From Neostapfia colusana (taxonomy: Eukaryota; Streptophyta; Magnoliopsida; Poales; Poaceae), in NCBI GenBank assembly GCA_030760725.1, contig JASWHV010000012.1, positions 44,671,652 through 44,735,651 on the forward strand: a stretch of DNA of 64,000 nt, in the 5' to 3' direction. The notes under the pieces were generated by a model. It worked only from the letters and a program-made list of their open reading frames with translations. It had not been told where the DNA came from and made no database searches. A program made the translations under genes and the position numbers. This document shows positions 10,444 through 21,789 of the stretch, piece after piece (the first letter of the stretch is position 1; every line of letters starts with the position of its first letter).

Positions 10444-12636
10444 ATTCAACTATACAAGTGCTGCATCAAGCCCTTTCTCTTCATGGTTTCTTGTAAGGCA
10501 GAAGACCCCTGGAATGCTAACTTGGCTGCATTTGTTTCTCATTTTATGTTTATTAGAGGATTGTGGACAAAATTTTAACTGATGTTTATCTGCAGTTCTC
10601 TAGTTCCGTGCTTCCTGTTCAGCATATATATTGAATGGAAGAACGTGTAAATTATTTTGGTTCTAGATCATGTTACTGTTTTTATTCAACTAATTAGGTA
10701 CCTTTTTAAAATAAATAGTTAGCTATTTTCCATTTTACAAAACGGAGAACACCACTATTGTGAGAATGTGATGTTGACGTGCTGAACTGAATCTCGGCCA
10801 AACTATTGAGCATTATGGGTGTTATATATCGACCTTGTTATCTTTATCGGATGAGCCACTGCCCACGTATTGATTGGCAGCATTAAATTTCTCGTGGAAG
10901 AAATCCAGGTTTCGTCGTCTCTTGCAAACGAGATAAATTAGTCCAGAAGCTCTCCGAAATAGGCTCTCTCTTTAACCAGGCAAGCGCTGAAATTTGTACT
11001 GTAAGTAGAAAAGCTAGCCGGGAGGTGCTTCCTAAGGCAGTTGTAGAGCTTTTGCCTTTAGAAATGCTTCAGCTACTCCAAACAGGGTCAGTTTCTGTAG
11101 ATGGTGATTTCAAATGTAGATTTGTAATTGTGGTAGGTAAAGCTTCAGGACGGAACATCTTCAGTGTTACTATGCTTGCTAACCCTTGCTTCTGCATAGC
11201 TTAGATCTTTGTCATCGTGTTGTGTACGCGTCCTTAATTATCATCGACTCCACTATACAGCTTATTTAACTCTAAATGGAAAAAACGTATGGTTTGAATG
11301 GGCGATATCTATATTTTGACTATTGAAAACCAAGTACATGTAAAAAGACAGTCAGATTGGTACCTGCATTCTAATCCCTATTTTTGTTTGACTCTTTTAC
11401 TTCATTAGACATTGATTTTGGGAACAAAGGTGTCTTTTATTTTTATTTTGAAGCAAAAAGGTGTATTTTGTAAGAAGTTGTTTACTTTCTTTTAGGATTT
11501 CAAAACTCCTTGTTTGTGTCTATGCAAAGTGAGTTCAGATGCCAAGTTAGATTCCCATTTCAGATGTTGCTCGGGTTATGATACAAAGTTGAAATGTAGT
11601 TCATGAAAAATATCTATGGTTTTTCACTCCCTATTATTGAGATTCTTAAAGAAAGCTATTGTAGTAGCATAGATCGTTTTCTAACTAAACACTTTATTTT
11701 GATGTCATATTCTCACATTGTACTAGGATTTGAAACTTTGTATACACAAGACAGTAGGTCTTAATCAAATTCATCCCAAAGACCGTCTGGACCGCTGTAC
11801 TGGACGATGTGCGGGTCGCCTGCTTTGGCGTTGCGAGTGGAAAAATCGTCTGCACCGATGTGCGGGAAGACATATGCCAAGCAGGAGCACACTAGAGGCC
11901 TACGCTCATGCGAGCGCACGCAGCCGTAAGCGGGATGGTTGGGAGATCGATTGTTTATTACTTCGCGTACCGCGGAAGAGTCCGACCGATGAAGTGGCGA
12001 CCGGTGGAGGTGCGGCAGGAGAGGAGGCTATGATGCTAGAGGGGAGGAGACAAGGTGATGCAGGACGGCATCTCGAACGCCTCCTTCTGGCCCCCAACTG
12101 CTCCTCGTTTTCCGGCAACACCCGACCGTGGCCGCCCACACCGCGGTCTCCCTTGACCGCCTCTCCGCCTCGCGTCCAGACCTCGTCTTCCCGCTCCTTG
12201 TTGCACTCCGGCCTCTCGTTCGTCCCGGCTCGCCTCGTGCCTCCTCGATCTCGTCGCTGCTCTCGCGTTCTGCGTCCTCCACCCTGGATCCTGCTTCCAG
12301 CCACATGACTAAGTCTTGGTCCAAACTAGCAACAGCTGCCGTTTCTCTCAGTGTGCCCTGATTTTATTGTGTTTCCAACACCAGTTGTGTTTCTAATGAT
12401 TATTGCACAAAGCAGATTATTACATACAGCACATTGTAACAAACAAATGAGAAAAAAGGGGAAAACTGCATGTTTTGAGATATGAGAAGTATACTGGGAG
12501 TTAGAAGGGGGAACACTGAAATTTCATTTCTGCTTTTAGCATAACTGCTATGTGTTGATTGCTAGGGCTATTTAGATGGATTGATGCTATGGAAGAATAC
12601 TTGTCACATGGTGAAAAATTATACACAAATGCTGTG
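10444..12636. other. 3' flank of the export-factor gene and intergenic DNA
   Basis: The first 200-280 bp are probably the 3' UTR (an AATAAA-like signal is at 10710-10715). The rest is AT-rich, except for a GC-rich island at about 11780-12360 that is open in several frames on both strands (for example 11730-12308 forward). None of these frames shows a recognisable domain, and the island may be a captured gene scrap. No RNA gene or transposon end could be supported. Confidence 0.45.
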
Positions 12637-12765
12637 AAAATAAAAAAGAAAATGAAAAAATAGAGGAAATAAATGGAAATAAAAGAGAGACAAAAGGGAA
12701 GGACATAGAAGGAAAAAGGGAAAAGGAAAGAAAATAAAGATAATAGAAGGAAAAGATATAGTACA
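12637..12765 (+). repeat. Purine-rich low-complexity tract
   Basis: About 130 bp in which the + strand is almost only A and G (runs such as AAAAAAGAAAATGAAAAAATAG and GGAAAAAGGGAAAAGGAAAG). The open frames on the opposite strand (poly F/L/S) are products of this composition and not genes. Confidence 0.7.
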
Positions 12766-13227
12766 GAATGAGTGATAGTTGATATAGAGTACATTTAGGG
12801 AGTATAATGAGTGCGAAAGCACGTGCTGTAAAATAGAGAATCTTTTAAAGTGTGCTTAACAATGTTGAGAATATTTGTTTAGAGTAGATTTTTAGAGTAC
12901 ATGGATACGGATAGGTTTACTGCAATATGTTTTGCTTCTCTAACCTTAGCCCCACCTGGAACTCACTAAGCATCTCGTCACATGAGCTACCACATCATCA
13001 CATCTAACACGGATAACATCAAACATTAAACAAAATAGTATGAACAACGACTAACATTTTTTGAGAAGAAACTAGAGGGGTAAAGCCCCAACAATGATTA
13101 AGCTTGAACTTGCAACTAAAATCAATGTTGAAGAGTTTAAGACCGTAAACAAAGGTGTCATAACATGACAGGTTGCATCTTGGAGTGCTGCAACCAAGGC
13201 AGCGTGGCATGTAACTGAAAGCTTACC

Positions 13228-13537
13228 GGATGTTTGGATGTTGCTTAAGGGATTGTTTTGATAGGGGATAATCCTATCTAATTAATGTGGATTGAGGTAA
13301 AAATATTTATTTTTTACTCATTCCACTCCTATGCACAAGGATTCATTATGTACTCAAACAAGCCCTAAGTGTTGACAGCCTAAGCGTCAATAGCTCGCCA
13401 CTTGGTTTGGTTGCCGCCGAAGATTGAGCTGCCGCACTATCCAATAAAGTTGGCTAGTTCAATTTTTACGCCACGACTCGCCGCAGGTGTGGCGCCGCCC
13501 TCTGGCATGGCGTACTAAACACCGTCCAAACATGCCC
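13228..13537. mobile_element. Possible degenerate MITE-type elements
   Basis: The segment starts GGATGTTTGGATG. Its right end reads CCGTCCAAACATGCCC, whose reverse complement is GGGCATGTTTGGACGG, so the ends roughly mirror each other. A second internal end, CTCAAACAAGCCC near 13353, may mark an inner element. These ends resemble common grass hAT/Harbinger MITE termini. The matches are imperfect and I found no target duplication. Confidence 0.3.
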
Positions 13538-13650
13538 TTAATGCTCAACTGCTATATGTTCAAAGTATGATGAAGAGGCAACTCTATTGGCTGCTTTGAG
13601 CTAATTTCAGCTCGATCTCTAGATACAGCTAAGAGCAATATCATTGAGAG

Positions 13651-14287
13651 TGTCGGTACCCTTCTGATCAGGTACCCCCGCGTAGTGGGTGAAAGACAGT
13701 CTGGGTCCCGCCTTCCTGCTGAGGCGGGCCACAACATAAGCCACGTGCCCTGGGCCCCATGGACAGTCCTAGAGCTACCACGTGCGCTTGGGCTCCGGAG
13801 CTGACACGTGCCCTAGGCCTTGGGTCCGACCACCTGCTAAGGAGGGCTCCGAGGCTGCCACGTGTCTTCGGCCTCTAGGCCTTACTACCGGCCAAGGAAG
13901 GCTCCGAAGCCGCCACGTGTCCAATGGTGTCGGGCCTGACTTCCCACAAGGGATGGCTCCAACACTGCCACGTGCCCGGAACCTCTGAGCCGCGTCCCTC
14001 ACCGCAGGGAGCTCCGGAGGTGCCACGTGTCTTACGGCTCCGGGCCCGACCTCCAGCATAGGAGAGCTCCGGTGCTGCGACGTGGGGCAATGACTCAAGG
14101 CGTCCCTTCCCGCCAAGGAGAGCTCCGGAGGCGCCACGTGTCGTACGACTCCGGGCCCAACCTCCAGCATGGGAGGGCTTCGGTGCTGCCACGTGGGCAA
14201 CGACTCCAAGCATCCCTTCCTGCCAAGGAGAGCTCCAGAGGTGCCACGTGTCGTACGGCTCCGGGCCTGACCTCCAGCATGAGAGGG
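13651..14287 (+). repeat. 5' LTR of the outer element, first part
   Basis: Matches 47497-48130 of the 3' LTR. It is interrupted at 14287 by the Sirevirus-like element and resumes at 26980. The last five bases, GAGGG, are repeated at 26975-26979 as that insertion's target duplication. Most of this part is the 55-bp array. Confidence 0.9.
13779..14287 (-). repeat. Tandem array of 55-bp units with a G-box core (outer LTR)
   Basis: CACGTG (or one-base variants) occurs at 13805, 13859, 13914, 13969, 14024, 14079, 14135, 14190 and 14245, i.e. every 54-56 bp. Between the cores, phrases such as GCTCCGG, GGGCCCGACCTCC and AAGGAGAGCTCCGGAGG recur. On the reverse strand a unit reads like GGAGGTCGGGCC...ACACGTGGCAC...GGAGCTC, the same pattern as the Sirevirus array at 21790. 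The 3' LTR copy has the same spacing (47651, 47705, 47760, 47815, 47869, 47924, 47979, 48034, 48089, 48144). Confidence 0.9.
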
Positions 14288-14599
14288 TGTAAGTGCATCT
14301 AGGCATCCCCGTGGGTTTTGGATGATTGATGACGACAAATTAAGAGACTAATGAGCTGAGATGATCATAAGCACAGGACATTTCCAAGGCGGGCACCTAA
14401 ACTCTCAAAAAAAGGAAAAAGATGAAGAACGGCGTCGAAGACTCGAAGAGTAGAAATTAGGGTTTCACTTGAGTCTTTAGTAGGCTAGCCGTGTAAAAGA
14501 AAGAGTGTGTGTGTCAAGTGCATTGAGATCATACAAGAGAGCTCAAAGCGTTAGAAGTGTCAAATCCTTAGTGGAGAGAGGTAGAGAGGTAAAGTTGGG

Positions 14600-15060
14600 C
14601 AGGCCGAACTTGTCCGGGGAAGAGGCTGAACTAGTCCGGAAGTCCTACGGCTTAGTCCATTTTAGGGCGGACTAAGAGTTCCTGACTGAGATCGGACCTG
14701 TCAGTTTTGGACGGACTAGTCCGTTTCTCTCTAGGTGAGAGTGTTTTTGGGGCTAAGTCCTGGTAGACCGGACTTATCCGTCTGAGTGGCCGGACTAGTC
14801 CGGGCTAGCCAGACTTGTCCGTTTTCATACGGACTAAGAGTTCCTGTGTGATTTCGGGCTAGTCCGTTCTAAGGCGGACTAGTCCGTATGGGTGTGAGAT
14901 GAGAGCCCCCACGGCTAAGTCTTGGTGGACCGGACTTGTCCGCCTTAGTGGTCGGACTAGTCCGGGTCCTCCAGACTTGTCCGTTCTCACCCAGACAAAT
15001 AGTTCCTGTGTGAGATCGGACTAGTCCGGTGTGAGGCGGACTAGTCCGAACTTTCGGTAG
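14600..15060. repeat. Array of CGGACTAGTCCG-type palindromes in the Sirevirus U3
   Basis: About eleven copies of the 12-bp palindrome CGGACTAGTCCG or close variants (CGGACTTGTCCG and others) lie within about 460 bp directly upstream of the TATA box; 14875-14886 is a perfect copy. The 3' LTR has the same array at about 25690-26140. Further copies lie around the internal G-box array (21703-21800, 22575-22680) and before the env-like frame (23025-23095). Palindrome-dense LTR control regions are a known trait of Sireviruses. Confidence 0.85.
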
Positions 15061-15086
15061 GTGGCAACGGTTGGCTTCGGGACTTC

Positions 15087-15094
15087 TATAAAAG
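15087..15094 (+). promoter_or_regulatory. TATA box in the Sirevirus 5' LTR
   Basis: TATAAAAG directly after the palindrome array. The 3' LTR has the identical motif at 26166-26173. Position within the LTR fits the U3/R border. Confidence 0.75.
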
Positions 15095-15873
15095 GAGATG
15101 CCCTGACGCCATTTAAAAAAACCTGGAACCCTAGCGCCGCCACAGCGATCCAAGAGCCCCCCTAATGCTTCTCTCTTGCCCACTCACCCTCGAGAGCCAA
15201 TTCTTAAGTGAATTTGGGTGTGTGAGAAGAGGAGAAGGAAGAACTTCGCGTTTAGGCTCTTGGAGTGATCTCGTGCACTTGGTGTGATCTGTGGCTTGTG
15301 AGATCTGTGAAGTTTGTGGAATTGATCAAGTGGGAGCCTCGGATTGTGAGCAGCCCCAGAACTTTGTAAGTTCACCCTTGAGATAGTGAAGAACTGGGTT
15401 GGCCTTAGTGGCGACTTGGTGAGGAATGGGCTGTTAGACCCGGTCCTTTGTGGACTCCTCAACAGGGACGTAGATTCCTGAGTGGAATCGAACTTCGGGA
15501 AAAAATCCTCAGTGTCTCTCTTGCATGTACATTTCTTTGACGATCAAGATTGCTTATGGTTTGTTTTAATTATTTCGCTATACATCGTCACACTCTTGCA
15601 ATTCATTTCAATATTCTGTCACACTTGTCGTATAAAAGTGCTAGTTGTCTCATCCACATTTTGTTAAACTAAAATTTGGAGAAAATTCTTAAAAATCAAG
15701 TTTTAGATCTTTCTCGCAGTTTGACCAGACTAGTCCGCCTCCAAGGCAGACTAGTCCGGCCTTTTTGGCCTTTCCAGCAGGTTGATCAGACTAGTCCGGC
15801 TCCTGAGTTCTAATCTCGTTTAATTAAGTCATTTCAGGTATTTTAGCCTATTCACCCCCTCTAGGCAATTTCA

Positions 15874-15887
15874 ATTGGTATCAGAGC
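15874..15887 (+). promoter_or_regulatory. Primer-binding site (initiator tRNA-Met)
   Basis: ATTGGTATCAGAGC lies immediately after the LTR end and matches the 3' end of plant initiator tRNA-Met, the usual copia primer. Confidence 0.9.
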
Positions 15888-15925
15888 GGGTCTCTCCATC
15901 AAGAGTCTAACCACTCGGAGAGAAG

Positions 15926-18250
15926 ATGGCCAGAGTGGAGGAATACGAGATTCCATCGACGTCACAAGGTGACACACACATATGACAAGAAAAAGGACAC
16001 GGATGTGCTGCAAGACCACTCGAGTGATGATGAAGAAGTTCGCCAGCTCAAGGAACGACTTAGCGAGAAGCTAGGTCACTCAAGTAAAGAGAAGAAGAAG
16101 CCGCAGGATCAAGAAAAGAGTGGTCAACCGGACTACTCCCAATATCCTTTCAACTATGAACGATTAACTTCCAACAATCACTACTTATCTATTCCTCAGG
16201 GCAAACCTCCTCAATTCGATGGAAATGATTACTCAATGTGGAAGCATAATATGAAGATGCATCTAATATCCTTAAACCCTAGCTTGTGGCAAATTGTCTT
16301 AACAGGTGCCCATCTTCCAAGAAATGAAGAAGACGTTACCCAGGAGCAAGCCATTCTACTTCATCGCAATGCTCAAGCAGTTGGGGTGATCACCTCATCC
16401 TTGACTCGAGAAGAGTTCAATCGAGTCGATGGATTAGAGGTGGCCAAAGACATATGGGACACACTCAAGACGGTGCATGAAGAAAACCGAGTCATTAGGG
16501 AAGCCAAGATCGAGATGATTGAAGGAGAGCTTGGGAGGTTCACCATCATGGATGGTGAGTCCCCTCAAGACATGTACAACCGTCTCAAGATCCTCGTCAA
16601 CAAGATCCAATCTTATGGATGCACCCGGTAGACGGATCATGAGGTGGTGAAGAGGATGCTTCGGGCATTCATGCCTCGAAACATTGCTCTTTGCTCCTTG
16701 ATCCGTGAGAGCCCAGGATATGCTCAAATGACCCCGGAGGAAGTGCTTGGAAGAATCATCAACAACAAGATGATGGAGAAGGAAGCCATGTTCTACAGCG
16801 ACCTCCAAAGGCTCGCCTCCTCAAAGAAGAAAGATGTTGCTTTCAAAGCAACATCCTCATCACAAGACTTCGAAGCAAGTGATGACGAGGGTCTCGACAC
16901 CGATGAAGAAGAGGCGCTCTTCATCAACAAATTCAAGAGGATGATGAGAAGAAGGAAGGGGAGCAACCATTATGAGAACAAGAACAAGGAAAGGTCCAAG
17001 CCCAAGACGAAAAGAGCATGCTACAACTGTGGTGAATATGGACACTTCATTGTGGATTGTCCATATGAAGAGAGTAAGAAGAAGAAAGATGGCAAGTCTC
17101 AAGAGAAGAAATTCTTCAAGAAGAAGAAGCCATCAGGACATGCTCACCTTGGGAAGGAATGGGACTCAAACGAAGAGTCATCCTGCGAGGATGAAGAGAA
17201 AGTGGCAACACTTGCCATTGGAAGGAGCAAGCTCTTCTCAACAATTGAAGACTTCAAGTCTACATGTCTCATGGCTAAGGAGGGAAGAAGAAAGGTTAAA
17301 TCTAAACGATCCTCCTCTACCTCTTCACTTGATAGCTTTGATAGTAGTAGTGATAATAAATCCATGCTTAAGGATCTAAGTAGGAGCACCTTGAAAAAGA
17401 TGAGATTGCCGTCGGAAGAAATATTTGAGAAGGATGAACTCATCAACCGTCAAGAAGACATACTCATCCTTGAAAAGGAGAGATGTCATGAGCTTGAAGA
17501 GCTCCTTGAGGTTGAAAGGGAAATAAGCAAGGCACTTGAGCATGAACTCGCTTTGAGCAAGGAAACTTGCTCAAATCTTGAAGACACAACTGTTGTGCTC
17601 AAGGATGAAATTGTTAACTTGACAAATGTCAACAAGATCCTTGAAACACAAGTTGAGTCTCTCAAGATCAATGCACCCTCTTCCTCTATGATTTCACCCT
17701 CCTCAAAGAAATCTCCCAAAGCAACTCAAACTTGCAAGTGCTCAAACTTAATCCTAAAACTCAAAGATGAACTTAAGTTGGCACAAAACAAGCAGTCACC
17801 GAAAGGTGGTATCTTTGACAAGGAAAAAGTGGCATATGCACGAAGTGTATATACCAATGTAAGACCTCCACATGTCAAAGATGGTCTTGGCTATTCTCGA
17901 GAGTGGAGGCAACATGATAAAACTGCCAAGAAGAAAAAAGACTTGATTGTTTTTATCAAGGAAGGTTCATCCAACAAAGAAAATGTAAAGAACATTACAA
18001 ACTCATCTAACATGCCTAAAAATAAACTCATCCTTTGTTTCATGATTTTGATGCCTCATATGTTTTATTGAGAAACAAATTTGAAAATATCTATGCTAGG
18101 TATGTTGGGCCACTCCGCAAGAGTCCAAAACCTTGTATGTGGGTGCCCAAGTGCCTCTTCACTAACATGAAAGGACCCAACCCCGCTTGGGTACCAAAAG
18201 GTAAGGCATAACTCTATTTTGTAGGCATACTCCTCCGGTGGATCAAAATA
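15926..18250 (+). pseudogene. Sirevirus-like gag, broken
   Basis: The likely original start is the ATG at 15926 (MARVEEYEIPSTSQG). That frame stops after about 15 codons in an AC-rich stretch, and the real gag frame resumes from 15969, implying a small indel. The frame runs on with the copia gag core (FDGNDYSMWKHNMKMHL) and is cut by TAG at 16629-16631, where a tryptophan is usual before TDHEVVKRM. A CCHC zinc knuckle (CYNCGEYGHFIVDC) sits near 17020, followed by a lysine-rich stretch and a long coiled-coil-like region. The frame shifts again near 18035 before the protease. Gag would package element RNA. Confidence 0.85.
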
Positions 18251-18251
18251 G

Positions 18252-21200
18252 GTGCTTGACAGTGGATGCACAAACCATATGACCGGAGAGAGAAGGATGT
18301 TTGTTGAATATGAGGAAAACGAAGATCCAAGTGAAGGAATATATTTTGGGGACAATAGCCAAGGGAAAATCCTTGGCACCGGTAAAATTGCTATCTCTCC
18401 CCATCATACTCTCTCAAATGTTTTGCATGTTGACTCCCTTGATTATAACCTTCTATCCATATCTCAACTATGTGATAAAGGTTATAATTGTATTTTCACT
18501 AACGAGGGTGTGACTGTCTCGAGAAGAAGCAATGACTCAATCGCCTTTAAGGGCGTGCTCAAGGGAAAGCTTTACCTTGTGGATTTTACCACGGATAAAG
18601 CTCAACTTGACACATGCTTAATGGCAAAGACTAACATGGGATGGCTTTGGCATAGAAGGCTAGCCCATGTTGGGATGAGGAACTTGCAAAAACTTCTCAA
18701 GGGAGAACATATTCGAGGCTTGAAAAATGTTGTTTTTGATAAGGACAGTCCATGTAGTGCTTGTCAAGCCGGAAAGCAAGTTGGAGCTCAACATCCATCC
18801 AAAAATGTCATCACGACCACAAGACCCTTGGATCTACTTCACATGGACATTTTTGGCCCAATCGCCTACATAAGCATCGGCGGTAACAAATATGGTCTTG
18901 TTGTTGTAGATGATTATTCTCGTTTCACTTGGGTGTTCTTTTTGCATGACAAAGGAGAAACTCAAGGTGTGCTCAAGAAATTCTTGAGAAAAGCTCAAAA
19001 CGAGTTCTCCTTAAGAATTAAGAACATAAGGAGCGATAACGGCACCGAGTTTAAGAACACTCAAGTGGAAGAATACCTGGATGAAGAAGGCATCAAGCAT
19101 GAGTTTTCAACCCCTTACTCCCCTCAACAAAATGGGGTTGCTGAGAGGAAGAATAGAACTCTCATTGAAATGGCAAGAACCATACTTGATGAGTACAAGA
19201 CGTCGGACCGGTTTTGGGTGAAAGCGGTTAACACCACTTTCCATGCCATAAACCGGTTGTATCTTCATCGACTTTTGAAGAAGACGTCTTACGAACTTCT
19301 AACCTGTAACAAAACAAAAATCTCGTATTTTCGTGTCTTTGAGAGCAAGTGTTATATTCTCAACAAGAAGCCTAGGACTTCGAAGTTTGCTTCAAAGTCT
19401 GATGAAGGTTTCTTGCTTGGTTATGACTCAAACACCTACGCCTATCGTGTTTTCAACAAAACTTCCGAAATTGTTAAAATAGCGAGAGACGTAGTGTTTG
19501 ATGAGACTAATGGCTCCCAAGTGGAGCAATTTGATCAAAGTGTGCTAGATAAAGAAGAGGCTCCACAAGAAGCACTTAAAAGGATGGCACTTGGAGAAAT
19601 TTTTCCTCAAGAACATCCTCAAGACGCAAATGATCATCCAACAAACTAAAATATGTCTCCCTCCCATGATCAAGCTCAAGAAGAGCAAGGCCAACCTCAA
19701 CAAGATCAAAACGATCAAAGTCAAGATAGAGGATTGGATCAAGGGGGAGATGAAGAAAAGAGTGACAATGAAGATGAAGATCAAAGAGTTCAACCACCTC
19801 ATCCAAGAGTGCAGGAAAGTGTTCAACAGGATCATCCCGTCGACAACATACTAGGAGATATCTCCAAAGGGGTGACCACTTGCTCTCGAATGGCTAATTT
19901 TTGTAAACATTACTCTTTTGTTTCCTCTTTGGAGCCCCGCAAGGTAGAAGAAGCACTACAAGATCCAGATTGGGTGGTGGCCATGCAAGAGGAATTCAAT
20001 AATTTTGAAAGAAATCAAGTGTGGGAACTTGTAAAGCAACCCAACGCAAATGTTGTGGGAACCAAATTGGTATTCCGCAACAAGCAAGACGAGTATGGGG
20101 TTGTAACAAGAAACAAGGCAAGACTTGTTGCAAGGGGATATGCACAAGTAGAAGGTTTGGATTATGATGAAACTTTTGCTCCCGTAGCTAGGCTTGAATC
20201 AATTCGTATCTTGCTTGCTTTTGTAACTCACCATGATTTCAAGCTATACCAAATGGATATGAAAAGCGCTTTCCTCAACGATCCAATCAAGGAGGAAGTG
20301 TACGTGGAGCAACCACTTGGATTTGAGAACGATAAGTATCCTAACCATGTCTTTAAACTTCGGAAAGCCCTCTGTGGCCTCAAACAAGCTCCTAGAGCTT
20401 GGTATGAGTGTCTTAGAGATTTTCTTATTAAAAATGATTTGAGGATAGGAAAAGCAGACTATACGCCCTTCACTAAGCATTTTAACGATGATTTATTTGT
20501 GTGTCAAATATATGTCGATGACATTATATTTGGTTCTACTAACAAAGCTTTTTGTGATGAGTTTTCAAAGATAATGACTGAAAGGTTCGAGATGTCAATG
20601 ATGGGAGAATTGAAGTTCTTCCTAGGATTCCAAGTCAAACAACTCAAGGAAGGAACGTTAATAAGTCAAACCAAGTATACTCAAGGCATACTTAAGAGGT
20701 TCGACTTGGACAAAGCCAAACCCATCAAGACTCCCATGGGAACCAACAGACATCTTGACCTTAATGAAGATGGTCCAAGTGTGGGCCAAAAGGTATTTCA
20801 TTCCATGATAGACTCTTTACTTTACCTTTGTGCATCTAGGCCCGACATAATCTTAGTGTGTGTATGTGTGCACGGTTCCAAGCAGCTCCTAAGGAGTGCC
20901 ACTTGACGGTCGTTAAGCGAATTCTTAGATATTTGGTTCACACTCCTAACCTAGGACTTTGGTATGCCAAGGGATCCAAGTTCAATCTCATTGGATACTT
21001 CGATGCCGATTATACCGGTTGTAAGGTAGATAGGAAGAGCACGTCAGGGACTTGTCAATTTCTTGGTATGTCCTTGGTTTCGTGGTCTTCAAAGAAACAA
21101 AACTCCGTTGCCCTATCCACAGCCGAAGCGGAGTACGTCGCAGCCGGGAGTTATTGTGCACAACTCCTATGGATGCGATAGACTCTTAGGGACTATGGTT

Positions 21201-21448
21201 ACACTTTGAGCCATATTCTCCTATGTGACAATGAGAGCGCCATCAAGATTGCTCATAATCCCGTGGAACATTCTAGAACCAAACATATTGATATCCGTCC
21301 CCATTTACTGAGAGATCACTCTATCAAGGGAGATATCGTTATCTCTCATGTTAGAAGTGAAAAGCAATTGGCGGACATCTTCACAAAACCCCTTGATGAG
21401 AAACACTTTTGTGACCAAAGGAGTGAACTGAATATCATAAATTCTTGA
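18252..21448 (+). pseudogene. Sirevirus-like pol (protease, integrase, RT, RNase H), broken
   Basis: Domains in copia order: protease with the DSGCTNHMTG active site at 18255; integrase with HHCC finger (HRRLAHVGMRNL ... CSACQ) and D-D-E residues in HMDIFGP, RSDNGTEF and NGVAERKNRT (about 18650-19200); reverse transcriptase (19990-20850) with YVDD at 20511-20522; RNase H (about 20930-21440) with ADYTGCKVDRKSTSG and LSTAEAEYVA. Breaks: TAA at 19647-19649 between integrase and RT, a frameshift near 20855, and TAG at 21179-21181 inside RNase H. Catalytic motifs are otherwise preserved, which fits fairly recent decay. Confidence 0.9.
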
Positions 21449-21789
21449 AATGTTGCTTGAAGTGTGCACATTTGTTTATTGCTTGTTTATAAACTTCAAA
21501 AACCGCATGTTTTCAACATACTACCCTAATCTCTCTTACTCTATGAAAACTATGTTCAAAAGGACCCTTTGTCAAATATGGTCATTGTTTGTTTGATGTA
21601 TGCTTAATGACCATGTTTGCCAAAGATATTTGCAAAAACTTATCCAAAAGGATCGTATTCTTGAACTAAAACTCGAATTATATGAATTTCAGCTTGTAGC
21701 CGGACTAGTCCGCCTATGAGGCCGGACAAGTCCGGCCCAAGAGAAGTCCGGCTCTGGTCCATCAAACGGACTTGTCCGGACACCAAACC
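21449..21789. other. Non-coding spacer after Sirevirus pol
   Basis: AT-rich for the first 250 bp, then CGGACTAGTCCG-type palindromes leading into the G-box array. No gene seen. Confidence 0.6.

Larger units (their letters stand above)
14288..15873 (+). repeat. 5' LTR of the Sirevirus-like element
   Basis: 1586 bp, bounded by TG and CA. The U3 part carries the ACTAGT palindrome array (14600-15060) and a TATA box at 15087. The LTR ends directly before the primer-binding site. Confidence 0.92.

Noticed and set aside
10127..10582. Overlapping open frames on both strands around the last exon
   Set aside because: The spliced frame at 10243-10443 explains the sequence; the others are out-of-frame or antisense readings.
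12501..12822. Reverse-strand hydrophobic open frames rich in F, L and S
   Set aside because: They are the complement of a purine-rich low-complexity tract and have no start context or homology.
13775..14338. Open frame of 187 residues on the reverse strand
   Set aside because: It covers the 55-bp array of the outer LTR and crosses into the Sirevirus LTR. It has no domain and recurs in altered form in the 3' LTR.
15874..15887. tRNA-like match that might be called a tRNA gene
   Set aside because: Only the primer-binding site complementary to the end of initiator tRNA-Met is present; no cloverleaf surrounds it. The same holds for 43354 and 60046.
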